From assembly GCA_946187695.1 (NCBI GenBank), contig CAMHSB010000020.1, positions 1 to 36,350 of the forward strand: a stretch of 36,350 nt of DNA, written 5' to 3'. Below are positions 1 through 9,700 of this stretch, one piece after another; positions within the stretch are counted from its first letter, which is position 1; each line of letters starts with the position of its first letter. The notes under the pieces are model-generated. The model was not told where the DNA came from. It was given only the letters and a program-made list of their open reading frames with translations, and made no database searches. Source of the DNA: an uncultured Bacteroidales bacterium (GTDB taxonomy: Bacteria; Bacteroidota; Bacteroidia; Bacteroidales; Paludibacteraceae). The position numbers were made by a program, and so were the translations under genes.

Positions 1-65
1 AGCACGATCGAGAAAAAGAACGTACCCAAGAATTTCTTTACTATGTACCAATCGAGGCGTTTCAC
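1..65 (-). CDS. LptF/LptG (YjgP/YjgQ) family permease, N-terminal fragment
   Basis: Reading the minus strand from a GTG at 65 gives MKRLDWYIVKKFLGTFFFS, then the window ends. This is the typical opening of the Bacteroidetes YjgP/YjgQ permeases, which extract LPS from the inner membrane with LptB: a short basic amphipathic start followed by the first membrane helix. The GTG lies 4 nt after the tgt stop codon, so the two genes are almost certainly cotranscribed. The permease is a common tgt neighbour in this phylum. Only 22 residues are visible, so LptF and LptG cannot be told apart. Confidence 0.8.
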   Translation of the reverse strand, partial: MKRLDWYIVKKFLGTFFFSIV

Positions 66-69
66 TAAT

Positions 70-1203
70 CTATAATCGTTTCATAAGATCCGGCATGACG
101 GATTTTTTCCATTCGCTGAAGTCGCCGGCGAGGATATGTTGGCGGGCTTGACTGACGAGGTCGAGGTAGAAGGCGAGGTTGTGGATGGAGAGGATCTGGA
201 GGCCTAACATCTCTTGCGCGTGAATAAGATGACGGGCGTAGGCGCGTGTGTAGGCGTGATCGACATAGCTCGTGCCCGCGGGATCGAGTTCCGTAAAATC
301 GTCCTCCCATTTCTTGTTGCGCAGGTTCATCACGCCGTTCCACGTGAAGATCATACCGTTTCGACCGTTGCGGGTTGGCATCACGCAGTCGAACATATCC
401 ACGCCGCGTTCGATAGCCTCGAGGATGTTCCACGGCGTTCCGACGCCCATGAGGTAACGGGGTTTATCGGTCGGCAGGATGTCGTTGCAGACCTCGATCA
501 TCTCGTACATCACTTCGGTGGGTTCGCCTACGGCGAGACCACCTATTGCGTAGCCGTCCCGATCCAGATCGCGCAGCCTTTTGCAGGCCTCCTCGCGGAG
601 CTCCGGGTACGTACAGCCTTGTACGATGGGGAAGAGGTGTTGCTTATAGCCGTAGAGGTCCTCCGTGCCGTCAAACCGTGCGATGCAACGGTCGAGCCAG
701 CGGTGGGTGCGGTCCATGGAGTCTTTCGCGTATTTCTTATCCGCCGTACCAGGGCAGCACTCGTCGAAGGCCATCATGATGTCGGCGCCTATCTCGCGCT
801 GAATGTCCATCACGTTCTCCGGCGTGAAGAGCAGCTTGCGGCCGTCGATATGGCTGCTGAAACGCACACCTTCTTCGTTCATCTTGCGGATGTCGGTGAG
901 CGAGAAGACCTGAAAACCGCCGCTGTCCGTGAGGATAGGTCTGGTCCAGCCTTCGAAGCGGTGCAAACCTCCTGCCTGGTGCAGGATCTCCGTGCCCGGG
1001 CGCAGGAAGAGGTGGTAGGTGTTACCGAGAATGATCTGCGCTTTGATATCGTCCTCCAGCTCCTTGCGCTGCACGCCTTTGACGGTACCCACCGTTCCAA
1101 CGGGCATAAAGATCGGCGTGAGGATATCGCCGTGATCGGTATGTATCACACCCGCTCTCGGTCCAACGCCCTTCGCCTCGCTATGTAGTTCGAAGAATTT
1201 CAT
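70..1203 (-). CDS. tgt: Queuine/preQ1 tRNA-guanine transglycosylase
   Basis: 377 residues. Exchanges guanine 34 of GUN-anticodon tRNAs for a 7-deazaguanine base, in the queuosine pathway. Visible motifs are DSGGFQVFSL (about residues 92-101, with the general-base Asp) and GVDMFDCVMPTRNGRNG (about 260-276, with the nucleophile Asp). The region that holds the CxCxxC...H zinc site in classical bacterial TGTs reads DPAGTSYVDHAYTRAYARHL here: the three cysteines are absent, although the following HNLAFYL segment is kept. From memory, other Bacteroidetes homologues have the same form. The gene lies 21 nt downstream of panD, with an 8-bp CTAG array in and just beyond the spacer, and directly upstream of the permease start, so a panD-tgt-lpt unit is likely. 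Confidence 0.95.
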   Translation of the reverse strand: MKFFELHSEAKGVGPRAGVIHTDHGDILTPIFMPVGTVGTVKGVQRKELEDDIKAQIILGNTYHLFLRPGTEILHQAGGLHRFEGWTRPILTDSGGFQVFSLTDIRKMNEEGVRFSSHIDGRKLLFTPENVMDIQREIGADIMMAFDECCPGTADKKYAKDSMDRTHRWLDRCIARFDGTEDLYGYKQHLFPIVQGCTYPELREEACKRLRDLDRDGYAIGGLAVGEPTEVMYEMIEVCNDILPTDKPRYLMGVGTPWNILEAIERGVDMFDCVMPTRNGRNGMIFTWNGVMNLRNKKWEDDFTELDPAGTSYVDHAYTRAYARHLIHAQEMLGLQILSIHNLAFYLDLVSQARQHILAGDFSEWKKSVMPDLMKRL

Positions 1204-1208
1204 AATAA

Positions 1209-1236
1209 CTAGATATCTAGAGTTCTAGAACTCTAG
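1209..1236. repeat. 8-bp array, CTAG at exact 8-bp spacing, four units (tgt/panD junction)
   Basis: CTAG occurs at 1209, 1217, 1225 and 1233, i.e. unit CTAGNNNN repeated four times. The last 20 bp (1217-1236) form a perfect palindrome. The array lies in the short tgt-panD spacer and runs into the end of panD. A second array with identical geometry lies at 12119-12146. Confidence 0.9.
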
Positions 1237-1572
1237 TCGATTATTCACAGGAAAGACAATACTGGGCTTGAAGGTTTTGGCCTCTTCGGGTGTGAGGAGG
1301 GCGTAGGCCATGATGATGACCGTATCGCCTACGTTCACCAGATGCGCCGCGGCGCCGTTGATGCAGATGCAGCCCGAGTTGCGTTTGCCGGGAATGACGT
1401 AGGTCTCCAGGCGCGCGCCGTTATTGTTGTCCACTACTTGTACGCGCTCCCCGGCATAGATATTCGCCGCTTCCATGAGCGCCTCATCGATGGTGATCGA
1501 GCCGATATATTCCAAATTCGACTCCGTCACTTGCACCCGATGAATCTTCGATTTCAGTATATTTAAAAGCAT
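1225..1572 (-). CDS. panD: Aspartate 1-decarboxylase proenzyme
   Basis: 115 residues, the usual family length. Makes beta-alanine from aspartate for pantothenate and coenzyme A synthesis. The self-cleavage site is clear: YIGSITID, with the Gly-Ser bond at about residues 24-25, where the Ser becomes the pyruvoyl cofactor. [29 protein letters not shown] and the [10 protein letters not shown] segment match the family core (N and Y active-site positions present). The start is the only ATG that gives the full N-terminus ([13 protein letters not shown]). The gene begins 9 nt after the ATPase stop and precedes tgt. The C-terminal codons lie within the CTAG array region. Confidence 0.96.
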   Translation of the reverse strand: MLLNILKSKIHRVQVTESNLEYIGSITIDEALMEAANIYAGERVQVVDNNNGARLETYVIPGKRNSGCICINGAAAHLVNVGDTVIIMAYALLTPEEAKTFKPSIVFPVNNRLEF

Positions 1573-1581
1573 AAAGCCAAT

Positions 1582-2769
1582 TTAATTTTCGATTACAAAT
1601 TTTCCATCTTCTATTTTCGTGTTTATTGCATTACGCCTTGAAGCGTTACGCTCTGAAGCGTAATAGCGAATATAGTATTTATAGAAGGGGTTACAGAAAC
1701 TATAGGTTGACTCTTTTTTGTCGACAATACCTTCGTCCAATAACACGGCTACTGCTTTTTGCAAAGAGGAGGCACCTAATAATCTGTTTTTCTTCATGTA
1801 TTTTCCGGAGAAAATGTTTTCCCCAGATTCCGTTAGCGCTAAAAGTAAACGTTTTTGGAGCTGAGAAAGCCGGTCTGTCCGTTCAAAGTAGTAATCACTT
1901 TTGGATTCAACAACGCGTATAAAACACTCGTCAATAATATCTTGATTAACCTCATTTAAATCGGGCATCATGTATTGCCAAATTTCAGCACATAGTAATT
2001 GAATATAATAAGGTATATTCTCTACGCGCGCAATGATATGGCGACAGAGTTCTTCGGAAATGGTAATGTTTGAAGACTTGAATTTAGAGATGATAAACTC
2101 AATCGTATCTTTTTCCGGTAACGTGCTAATTTGTAATGTGGCAGCCGAATTATAAAACGGTCTGTTTTGCGCCAAGAACATATCTTGGATGATATGTGTT
2201 TTACTACCTAAAAATAGATAGTTCGCGTGATGTTGCAATTGTATTTTACTCCGAAGCAGAGCTTCAATATTGAATTTTGCCAATTTCCTAATTTCTTGGA
2301 ACTCGTCCATAACAACCACAACACGTTTGCCCTCTTTTGCCATTTTTTCGGGCAAGTCAATGATTTCGGATACAGTTGAAATGCTAATTGTCGGTTCAAT
2401 ATAATCTATACCAAATTCAAGTTTGCCGAATTCATTAAAGGTCATTTTGGGACGAATGTCTTTTAGATCCGACAACATTTTTACAAACCGTTCAAAAACC
2501 GTTTGTTTTTGGTATAGCGCCTGAAGATACAACTCTGCAAATGACTCTAATGAGTAAATAGGCGTCAAATCTAAATACACGCAGATGATTCCTTGTTTTT
2601 CCAGTTGCTGCATGGCTCGAAAAACAAGGGATGTCTTACCATATCTGCGGGGAGAGAAAAGGACTAAGTTATTTCCTCCTTTTAATGTATCTACAACGCG
2701 TTTTGTTTCCTCTACGCGGTCATAGAAATTATCTCCTTCAGCTATTGATATATAGTTAAATGGATTCAT
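1582..2769 (-). CDS. Archaeal-type AAA+ ATPase (STAND-like P-loop protein)
   Basis: 395 residues. Walker A is SPRRYGKTSL (residues 39-48), Walker B is VVVMDEFQEI (151-160), and a sensor-like stretch FLGSKTHIIQDMF follows near residue 190. The C-terminal part resembles the winged-helix end of the archaeal ATPase family (PF01637 type). The molecular role of these proteins in Bacteroidetes is unknown; they occur in many copies and are often laterally acquired. The gene is clearly more AT-rich than tgt and panD. It has its own promoter (2799-2830) with a leader of roughly 23 nt. Its last codons, reading YYASERNASRRNAI, are made of the 15-bp palindromic repeat that also lies in its leader and further upstream, so the C-terminus has apparently been extended by repeat DNA. 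It sits between its promoter and panD, so it may drive panD and tgt. Confidence 0.85.
   Translation of the reverse strand: MNPFNYISIAEGDNFYDRVEETKRVVDTLKGGNNLVLFSPRRYGKTSLVFRAMQQLEKQGIICVYLDLTPIYSLESFAELYLQALYQKQTVFERFVKMLSDLKDIRPKMTFNEFGKLEFGIDYIEPTISISTVSEIIDLPEKMAKEGKRVVVVMDEFQEIRKLAKFNIEALLRSKIQLQHHANYLFLGSKTHIIQDMFLAQNRPFYNSAATLQISTLPEKDTIEFIISKFKSSNITISEELCRHIIARVENIPYYIQLLCAEIWQYMMPDLNEVNQDIIDECFIRVVESKSDYYFERTDRLSQLQKRLLLALTESGENIFSGKYMKKNRLLGASSLQKAVAVLLDEGIVDKKESTYSFCNPFYKYYIRYYASERNASRRNAINTKIEDGKFVIEN
1630..1664. repeat. 15-bp palindromic repeat, two units, inside the ATPase gene
   Basis: Two head-to-tail units of the form TTACGCYYTGAAGCG, each a small inverted repeat (TTACGC...GCGTAA). 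They encode the extreme C-terminus of the ATPase in an open frame because 15 is a multiple of three. Confidence 0.8.
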
Positions 2770-2775
2770 GTTTCA

Positions 2776-2806
2776 TTACGCTTATTCAATTACGCCTGCA
2801 AAGGTA
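2776..2806. repeat. 15-bp palindromic repeat, two diverged units in the ATPase leader
   Basis: ATTACGC occurs twice 14 bp apart, the second followed by a GGTAAT half. This overlaps the -7 box and 5' leader of the ATPase gene and belongs to the family seen at 1630-1664 and 2863-2972. Confidence 0.65.
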
Positions 2807-2830
2807 ATACTTTTTTTTGATATACACAAA
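2799..2830 (-). promoter_or_regulatory. Bacteroidetes-type promoter for the AAA ATPase
   Basis: On the minus strand TTTG (2827-2830), a 20-nt spacer with an A8 tract, then TACCTTTG (2799-2806). Predicted start is near 2792. Confidence 0.75.
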
Positions 2831-3153
2831 TATTTTGGACATTTTTGTTTATTTTTGACATCTATTATGCCTCGAAGCGTTATTCGATTTCAATAACGCC
2901 TGGAGGCGTAACGCTTGGAAGCGTAATTGAAACTATAATAATTATAAGTATAATTACGCTTTGCGGTGTAATTTGATTTCAATAAAAATCATAGCCCGCG
3001 GGGAGCGGGCTATGATTTGAGGAGACTTTGCTTTCATTCTCGAATGCATCTCGTTACCATCTCGCGAACATTACGGACGTCTCAGATGGGTCTGAATCCG
3101 GACAATAGTACTAAAAATTCCGGATAGGTCATTATTGCTGTATCGTGATGTTG
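2831..3153. repeat. Gene-free region with 15-bp palindromic repeats
   Basis: No gene of either strand is supported here. 2863-2972 holds more copies of the ATTACGC/GCGTAAT palindrome: single copies near 2863-2882 and 2951-2972, and a tandem pair with a 15-bp period at 2894-2927. The stronger hairpin at 2986-3018 is listed separately. 3019-3153 is the downstream tail of the antitoxin-like gene; I see no toxin gene there, only a 7-bp inverted repeat (ATCCGGA/TCCGGAT) around 3095-3127. Confidence 0.75.
2986..3018 (-). terminator. Rho-independent terminator after the antitoxin-like gene
   Basis: A 14-bp perfect stem (AAATCATAGCCCGC and its complement) with a 5-nt loop; on the minus strand it runs into TTTTTATT. 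It closes the transcript from 11410 to 3154. Confidence 0.85.
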
Positions 3154-3339
3154 CTACCGAACTGCATTAACCTCTGCTTGGATTTCTTCGTCTGTCATCG
3201 CAGCCTTATTACCGGAGCACGCTTCAATGAAACGCGCAACGGGGTTGCGGCGACTCTCAATAGTCCATCCCATACGACTTGCAAACTGCATTATCAGCGC
3301 AACGTCTGTACTCGGCATTTTTAATACAACATCTTCCAT
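3154..3339 (-). CDS. Small antitoxin-like protein, orphan
   Basis: 61 residues, MEDVVLKMPSTDVALIMQF at the start and MTDEEIQAEVNAVR at the end. The shape (short strand, helix containing a G-W motif, disordered acidic tail ending in TDEEIxAEVxAVR) is that of the small Bacteroidetes antitoxins that usually precede a PIN-domain toxin. That assignment is by pattern only. No toxin ORF follows: the next 135 bp have no long frame and end in a terminator, so it appears to be an orphan. It is the last gene of the giant-protein transcript, 28 nt after the small membrane protein. Confidence 0.65.
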   Translation of the reverse strand: MEDVVLKMPSTDVALIMQFASRMGWTIESRRNPVARFIEACSGNKAAMTDEEIQAEVNAVR

Positions 3340-3367
3340 ATATCTTGTATGTTTTTTTCAACAACAA

Positions 3368-3727
3368 CTATTCCGCGCGTTTGCGGCGGCGGGCAATGAC
3401 GAAGCTGAAGGCGAGTGCGCACAGCAGCAACGGCAGTACGGCATCGCCAAGCGGGAACTCTTCGGATTGCCCTGTCTCACCGGGCTTCGGGAAGAATTTG
3501 GCACCGCCGGCTTTTTTTGCTTTTGGGCCTGCAACTACCTCATTTTGTTCCGAAGGCGTGGTGTTATCGAACGGCTCATATACCTGGCCGCCGTAATTGC
3601 TTCCGCTCTGCATGATCTGCTGGCTCTCGAAGGCCGGATCATTCACTTGAGAGGTCGTATGGTTCTGAGCTGTACCTGCGAGCACAACTGCGCTCAGAAT
3701 CACAATAATCATTACTATCTTTTTCAT
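3368..3727 (-). CDS. Small secreted protein with C-terminal membrane anchor
   Basis: 119 residues; not a family I can name. A signal peptide (MKKIVMIIVILSAVVLAGTAQ) is followed by a polar, low-complexity stretch with KAKKAGGAKFFPKPGE, then a C-terminal tripartite end: FPLGD motif (about residues 91-95), a hydrophobic helix (AVLPLLLCALAFSFVIA) and a basic tail RRRKRAE. That end has the layout of protein-sorting tags (short motif, helix, basic cluster), but could be a plain membrane anchor. The gene lies 30 nt downstream of the giant surface protein in the same orientation, so it may act with it, for example as an anchor or assembly factor; this is inference. Confidence 0.75.
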   Translation of the reverse strand: MKKIVMIIVILSAVVLAGTAQNHTTSQVNDPAFESQQIMQSGSNYGGQVYEPFDNTTPSEQNEVVAGPKAKKAGGAKFFPKPGETGQSEEFPLGDAVLPLLLCALAFSFVIARRRKRAE

Positions 3728-3757
3728 ATCTTTGTTTCCTTTCCTAATTGTGATTCG

Positions 3758-6700
3758 TTATTTAATCATTGTTCCGCGAACGTCATACAACTTATCGCCC
3801 TTGACGATATAGAGGATACCGTCAATCAGTACCTTGCGTGCGCCGCTAATCTTTATTCCTTCATCGTTAATCGCTTCGATGTCCGTCGTTGCGTTATGGA
3901 TCGGCGAGATCTCAAGGATGAATCGTCCGTCGTGGGTACCTGTCGTGAGGTTGACGGTATAATCGAGTGCGCTGAGGTTCGTGCGGGTGTTCGCAACATT
4001 ATCGATTAGGAACACGCCTACGCCATCTGTACCCTCCGGGATAGCGAATGTGTACTCGCCAGCCGTCGGGATCGAAACACCCACCGGAATAAAGGTCGTT
4101 TGGTCGATCATCGGCATGGTGTTACCGGCTGTCGGCATGTAGTTGTCAATGAAGGTGTAGATATTTGCCTTGCCGGCATTCTTCTCCTTGTTCAAGTCCT
4201 CGCCGAAGGCAAAGCCTGCGCTCACATTCTCATCGTTGCTCAGTTTGACGAAGGTCTGGTCGATCATCATCTCATTCTGCTGCAACTCAATCTTCATCTC
4301 GATGCTCTCCGGTGCCTCGGCATAAGTGCGACGCGCTACGATAGATGGAGGTGTTGCACTTGCCAAAGTCCAATGTAAATTGCCGGTATACTGAACGTAA
4401 TAAGCGTGCATAGCCTTAAAGTTGTACGTTGTACCACTCTGAACGGTGTACGTATTATCACTGGCATTCCACTCGTACAAGAACGGCAGACTTTGTGTCT
4501 TAGGATTGCTGTTCCATGTGATAGTGCTACTTCCATCCGATAACGTACTTCCGTAGTTCGCATAACTCGGCACACCGATAATGTTCCAGTGACTATCCGC
4601 GATAGTACGGTCTTTATTCCAGTTATTCGTACCTGCGTCTTTCTCGTCTTTCGTACGGCGGTCAATCGTACACTCGTGCGGAGGAACTGTCACGTCAACG
4701 CTGGTCTGTGTAATCGTACCGACCTCTGTGGAGGCAGATGGGAAGAATAACTCAACCTCTTGAATTTGGTGGGTCCAGAAGTTAACGGAGTCGGTTGCTT
4801 GCATCAATTCGAGTTCGAGTGCCAGCACATATCCCTTGCCTTTCTCCAGTGTTACGCCGTTACGATCCCAGATATACTCCCAGAACCCTTCGCTGTCTTT
4901 CCAGTAGCCATCCGTAGCACGTTTCGCACCATTGTATTTCATTATAATCCAGTGTGTACCATAGGTGCCGAAACCGAATACGTCGCTCAGGTTCACATCA
5001 AACGGGAAGGAAATCCAGTATAATGCACGTTCATAACTAGATTTTACATTTCCGGGACCTAATAGCGGGTGATAGGTGGTAATCAAAGCATCATTCCAGC
5101 AATGCGCCTTATCGTGGTCTTCCGGATGTTGACGGTTGTTCAATGTCCATCTGTTGAAACGCATTACACCATAAACGGACTGTACTTCATTCAACGCACC
5201 ACTACCAGAGAAGAGGAGTTGTTGTCCTGCTTCCTGATGCTCACGAATGATCATAAGATCTGCTTGGATATTAAGTTGTGCGTCCACTGTTCCTTCCGGA
5301 ATATAGGCCGTTACCAAACGATCCGTCTTGAAGTCATATACAAGACGCATGGAGTACTTCTTTTCTGCGTCATACGTACCGCCCAACAGCTGAACCGTAG
5401 TGCCTTCTGCAAACGCACCTTCGCTACCCTTGAAATACTGAACATTTTCATTATACTTTGCGGTCAGTTTTGCACGGGCGGTTGCATTTACTTTAATCGT
5501 ACGCTCGTACACGAAGTTCTGGTCGTCAATCAAGTTTACTTCATTTGCGTCCAAGCCGGAAATACTATACGAATTACCGTTCTCGTCATACAGTTTCGCA
5601 TCGCCTTCCAATATCAAGAAGCGGTCAGATACATTCGACGAACCGCTGATATATGCACGGTTGATTACATTGGTTTTCTGATTCCACATAAAGCGGATAC
5701 TTGCGTTACCACTATTCAGCGTACCAGCACCATCATTTCCTTCCGCAGTGATGTCTGCGATAGTAGTGCCATAATCTTCAGAAAGCGTATCGGATATGCA
5801 CGCATTGTAGTCGTTGGCGATAACGAACTTCACGTTCGTTCCAGTGGTTACCCAATGGCAGAAGTAATGGCTATATCCGGAGTTAGCCTCGGCATAATCC
5901 GAATAGGTCATTTGGTGATCCAATGCGCGATAGTTCACCCATTTGGTGCTACCTGCGCAGTCCGTACGGATGTAGTAGTTGCCGGAATATGGCTCTACTT
6001 TGACAAGCGAGATAGATGCACCACCAGCCGGTTGCTGGAAAATGAAGTTATATACACCTTTCTCTTTCAGAACACTCGAGAAATCGCTTACGCTGATACT
6101 TGTTCCGGCGCTCCAAGAAGCACTACCGGCGGCAACAGCCGAACATGTCTGATAGGCAATTGCAGGAGACGAACCGTACGACCAGAAGAACGAAACGGTA
6201 TCGTTCTTTACTTCTGTAGCACTATTATTCTTCGTAATCACTCCGGACGGGTGATACCAAGAAGCACCGTGTGCGCCCTTCGACCAGGTAGCACCATCTG
6301 TGTAAACAATGCGGTAGTCATTGACAGCCACCGGATACGTGACACCCACGCGGTATTGGTAATTGCTACTTACGGCAAAATATGCCAAACGGAAAATGTA
6401 CTCACCTGCTGCGGTGGTTTGCAGACCGCAGTATTGAGTTTTTCCCGTCGTCATATCCCAATCTGTTGTAGTGGCAGTCATCGTACCTGTGTTGCGGTAG
6501 TTATTACCATCCGCACGAGCAATCTCAAAGCCATAGGTTTGACCTGCTTCTAAGTCGACGGCTAATTCCAGCGGCATTGCATGGTCTTCAGGGAAGGTAA
6601 ACGGCAGGTCATACAACTTGGTTGCTCCGTCAGTAGCTGTCTGGTTGTAAATCTTCAGCCAGTAACCCGTGTTTTCCGGATAGTTCATCCAGTAACCCTT

Positions 6701-9700
6701 GTCGTAGTACGTGGCCGCATTGCTATTCATTTTGGTGCCTGTTTCACCGGCGAGCGGTACATACATCGGAAGATGAGTAGCATCATAGTCTGTACGTCTG
6801 ACAACTTTATTGTCCTCATAGAAATACCAGCAATTGTCTTGTGCTTTTTCTGTAAATGCTACATTGGTATATCCGTCTGCAGAAGCGGCTTGAGCGTCGA
6901 AATAATATACGCTCGTACCAGCAATCTTAGTCATGCCTCCGTGCTTTCCACTATAACTGCCGCTATAATAAGACGGGTCTGTTCCGGCTCCGTTGCTACC
7001 GTCCCAATAACTACTATTTTTGTAGAAATAAACATATACGGTATCCCAGTTCAGGGTGTTGTTGAAGAAAATCATCTTCTTCTTGTTATACACCGCCGTA
7101 AGGGGACCGTCGTAGGTCGCTTGGATTTTGATTGTCTCCGTTGAGGTCTCTGTCACAGTTGTCTCACCATCATCCGTGGTGATTGTTACACCATCACCGG
7201 CTACCCAGTGATCAAATGTATATCCGGTAATGGTTGCAGGGTTAATTTCGCTAGACCATGCCAGCGGACGACCTTCGGTTTCGGAGGAAGCCGCTAAGGT
7301 GCGACCGTCGCTATCTTGGTAGCGAATCGTTACCGTGTGTGAACCGGCTACAACGAGGTCATAAACAACAGAGTCTAATACGGTACCTGTACCACAGCCA
7401 CTTCCTGTGCGCAGAACGGCGGCAACCTTGTAACTACTGCTCGTTTCCGGAGCCGTAAAGGTAACATTATTGCCCGGCGTAGAAGGATTAGCTTCGAAAT
7501 CGTCACTAAGGAAATTACCATTATTACGCAACAACTTCCAGCAAATAACCGTCGTTCCTGTCGGAGCCGGACTTACTGTCGGTGTCAGCGTTACCGTTGC
7601 ATTGGGGGATACGGTCGTACCCGGACTAAACGCAATATTCGTGATCTGTGCTTTCTTGTAGTACGCGTAGAGGGTGATTCCTGCCGGTTTAACCCAGTTG
7701 CCTTCGCTGATAGTATCACCTGCGCTGGTTACCCAATTACCCGAAGGATCAATGAAACGTCTGCCATTTCCGCCTTCTTCGCTATAGAATCCCATGAAGC
7801 CATACCCCTGCGCCGCTGTTGGCATAGTGCCGGATACGGTAGCCGGTGTTGCATCAAATGTTACCGTCTGATTCGCTACTGTACCAGCATTTCCTCCATA
7901 GCCTTCTGCGCTTGTCTGCTTGTCCAGCGTTACGGTATAGTTCTTCGGAGTCCATATAGCGAACAAATCAACGATTGCACCATTCGTGTTACTGAGGTTG
8001 CTAACCTCTTCCCCATCATCGTAAGATTTGGTGCCTGCGTCTGCATTGGCTTGCGAGGTTGCCCAACCGCCGAAGTTGTAGCCTGTTTTGGAGAACGTGC
8101 AAGTAGTCAAGTCTTGCGCTGCATCGTATGTGAAGGCTTGGTTGTCCATATCTTCTCCACCAGTGCCACCATTACGATTGAAGCGAACGGAGTACGAGTT
8201 TGCGGTGAAGGAAACCGTTACGGTTTGGCTGGCAGATCCAGAACCTTTACCGGTAAGACTCGTAGAAGCACTACTGGTGCTACCAATCGTGTAATCCGTG
8301 CCCGAAGTTGCAGTCCAACGGTTAAAATGATATCCGGTAGAAGGTACAGCCTCAATAGTACGGCTAGTAACTTTACCAACTGTAGTACTTGTAACGGTTG
8401 CGGAATTGATTTCTATATGTCCATGACCATCGTTCGCGAGTGTAACGGTTGTACCTACTTCCTCAAAAAGAGCTGCTACCTTAGTATTGGCAGCGAGATT
8501 AGATAACGCTATCGTTTTGCTCACATCGTTGATGGTGACATTTCCACCAGTGGAATAAGCAGATGTACAAGCTTCCGAATTATACCAACCAATCCAACGA
8601 TAGCCACTATTAGCTGCAGTGTGTGTCAACGTTACTGTTTCCGTATTATTGAAGTATTTGCCGCTCGCCTGTGCGCCCGAAGCAGAACCAGACATGCCGG
8701 AGATAGAACCACCCGTAGTTGCAGTGGAGATAGCTCCATCAATAGTGCGGAACTTATGATAATAAGTGACAGTATAAGAAGTCGGATAGGTAACAGTCAC
8801 TTTTGTGTCCGTAATATTCCAAGTAAAGCGATAGGTCCCTGCACCGGCTGTTGTTATTGTTTGGTTAGGAGCACCACCATCCGTACTGCTCATCGTTTGT
8901 GCAGTCCCTTTATTGGTATAAGTAATATCCGTATTAGATGACGGACCATACCACGTACCGCTGCCATCAATATCTTTGAACTTGAACGAATATTGCGTAT
9001 TGGCAGCTAGATCTACTAATTCTACATAACCGGTTGTTTTGCCTCCTGCTGTTGCATAATTACCCAAACGATTGGTTGCATCGTTCCATGAGTTCTTATT
9101 ACTTACCCATGCCCATCTTGACTTGTAATTAGCGGTAACCGTTCCGGTATTAGTTGCAGTAACTGTTGTCGGGTTAGTGCTTGTCGAAGAGAGGACTGCA
9201 TTACCGGTTTTGCTCCAGTTGTCAAATAAATACCCGGTTGCAGGAGTGGCGGTTATCGATTTACCGGAGTTTTTACCAACCGACTGCGCTCCATTCGGAG
9301 ATACAGTACCATGATCACCATTATTAATAGTAACGGTATACGTTGCCTCGGTAATCCAAACCTTCTTGTTCTGATAGTCGAACCAGATACGAATAGTGGA
9401 CGGGTTTATTCCGTTAAAATACATTGCAGGCTTGTGCTCCCAACTCTGGGAACCGTCTACGCCGTCAATTACCTTTTGATTACAATCTACTTTCGAACCA
9501 TTAGCTACAATCTCTGTGATATTTGGGTATCCTCCCGCTCCCCAAGTGGCACTATACTCATCGCCGTTTGTATAGTGGAAACGGAAATAGTAAGGCTTAG
9601 CATTGGTAGTTACGTCCAAATAGTAAGCAGCTTTGCTGATGTCATAACTCATTGTGCCTAAATCGGTTGAACCACCATCTACAGCAGCATTCATCTTGTA

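Noticed and set aside
1582..2769. AAA ATPase as part of an antiphage defence island
   Set aside because: No nuclease, protease or other effector domain and no defence neighbours; flanked by housekeeping panD and tgt.
5069..6553. 494-codon plus-strand frame inside the giant gene
   Set aside because: Shadow of the giant secreted protein; low-complexity translation without family features.
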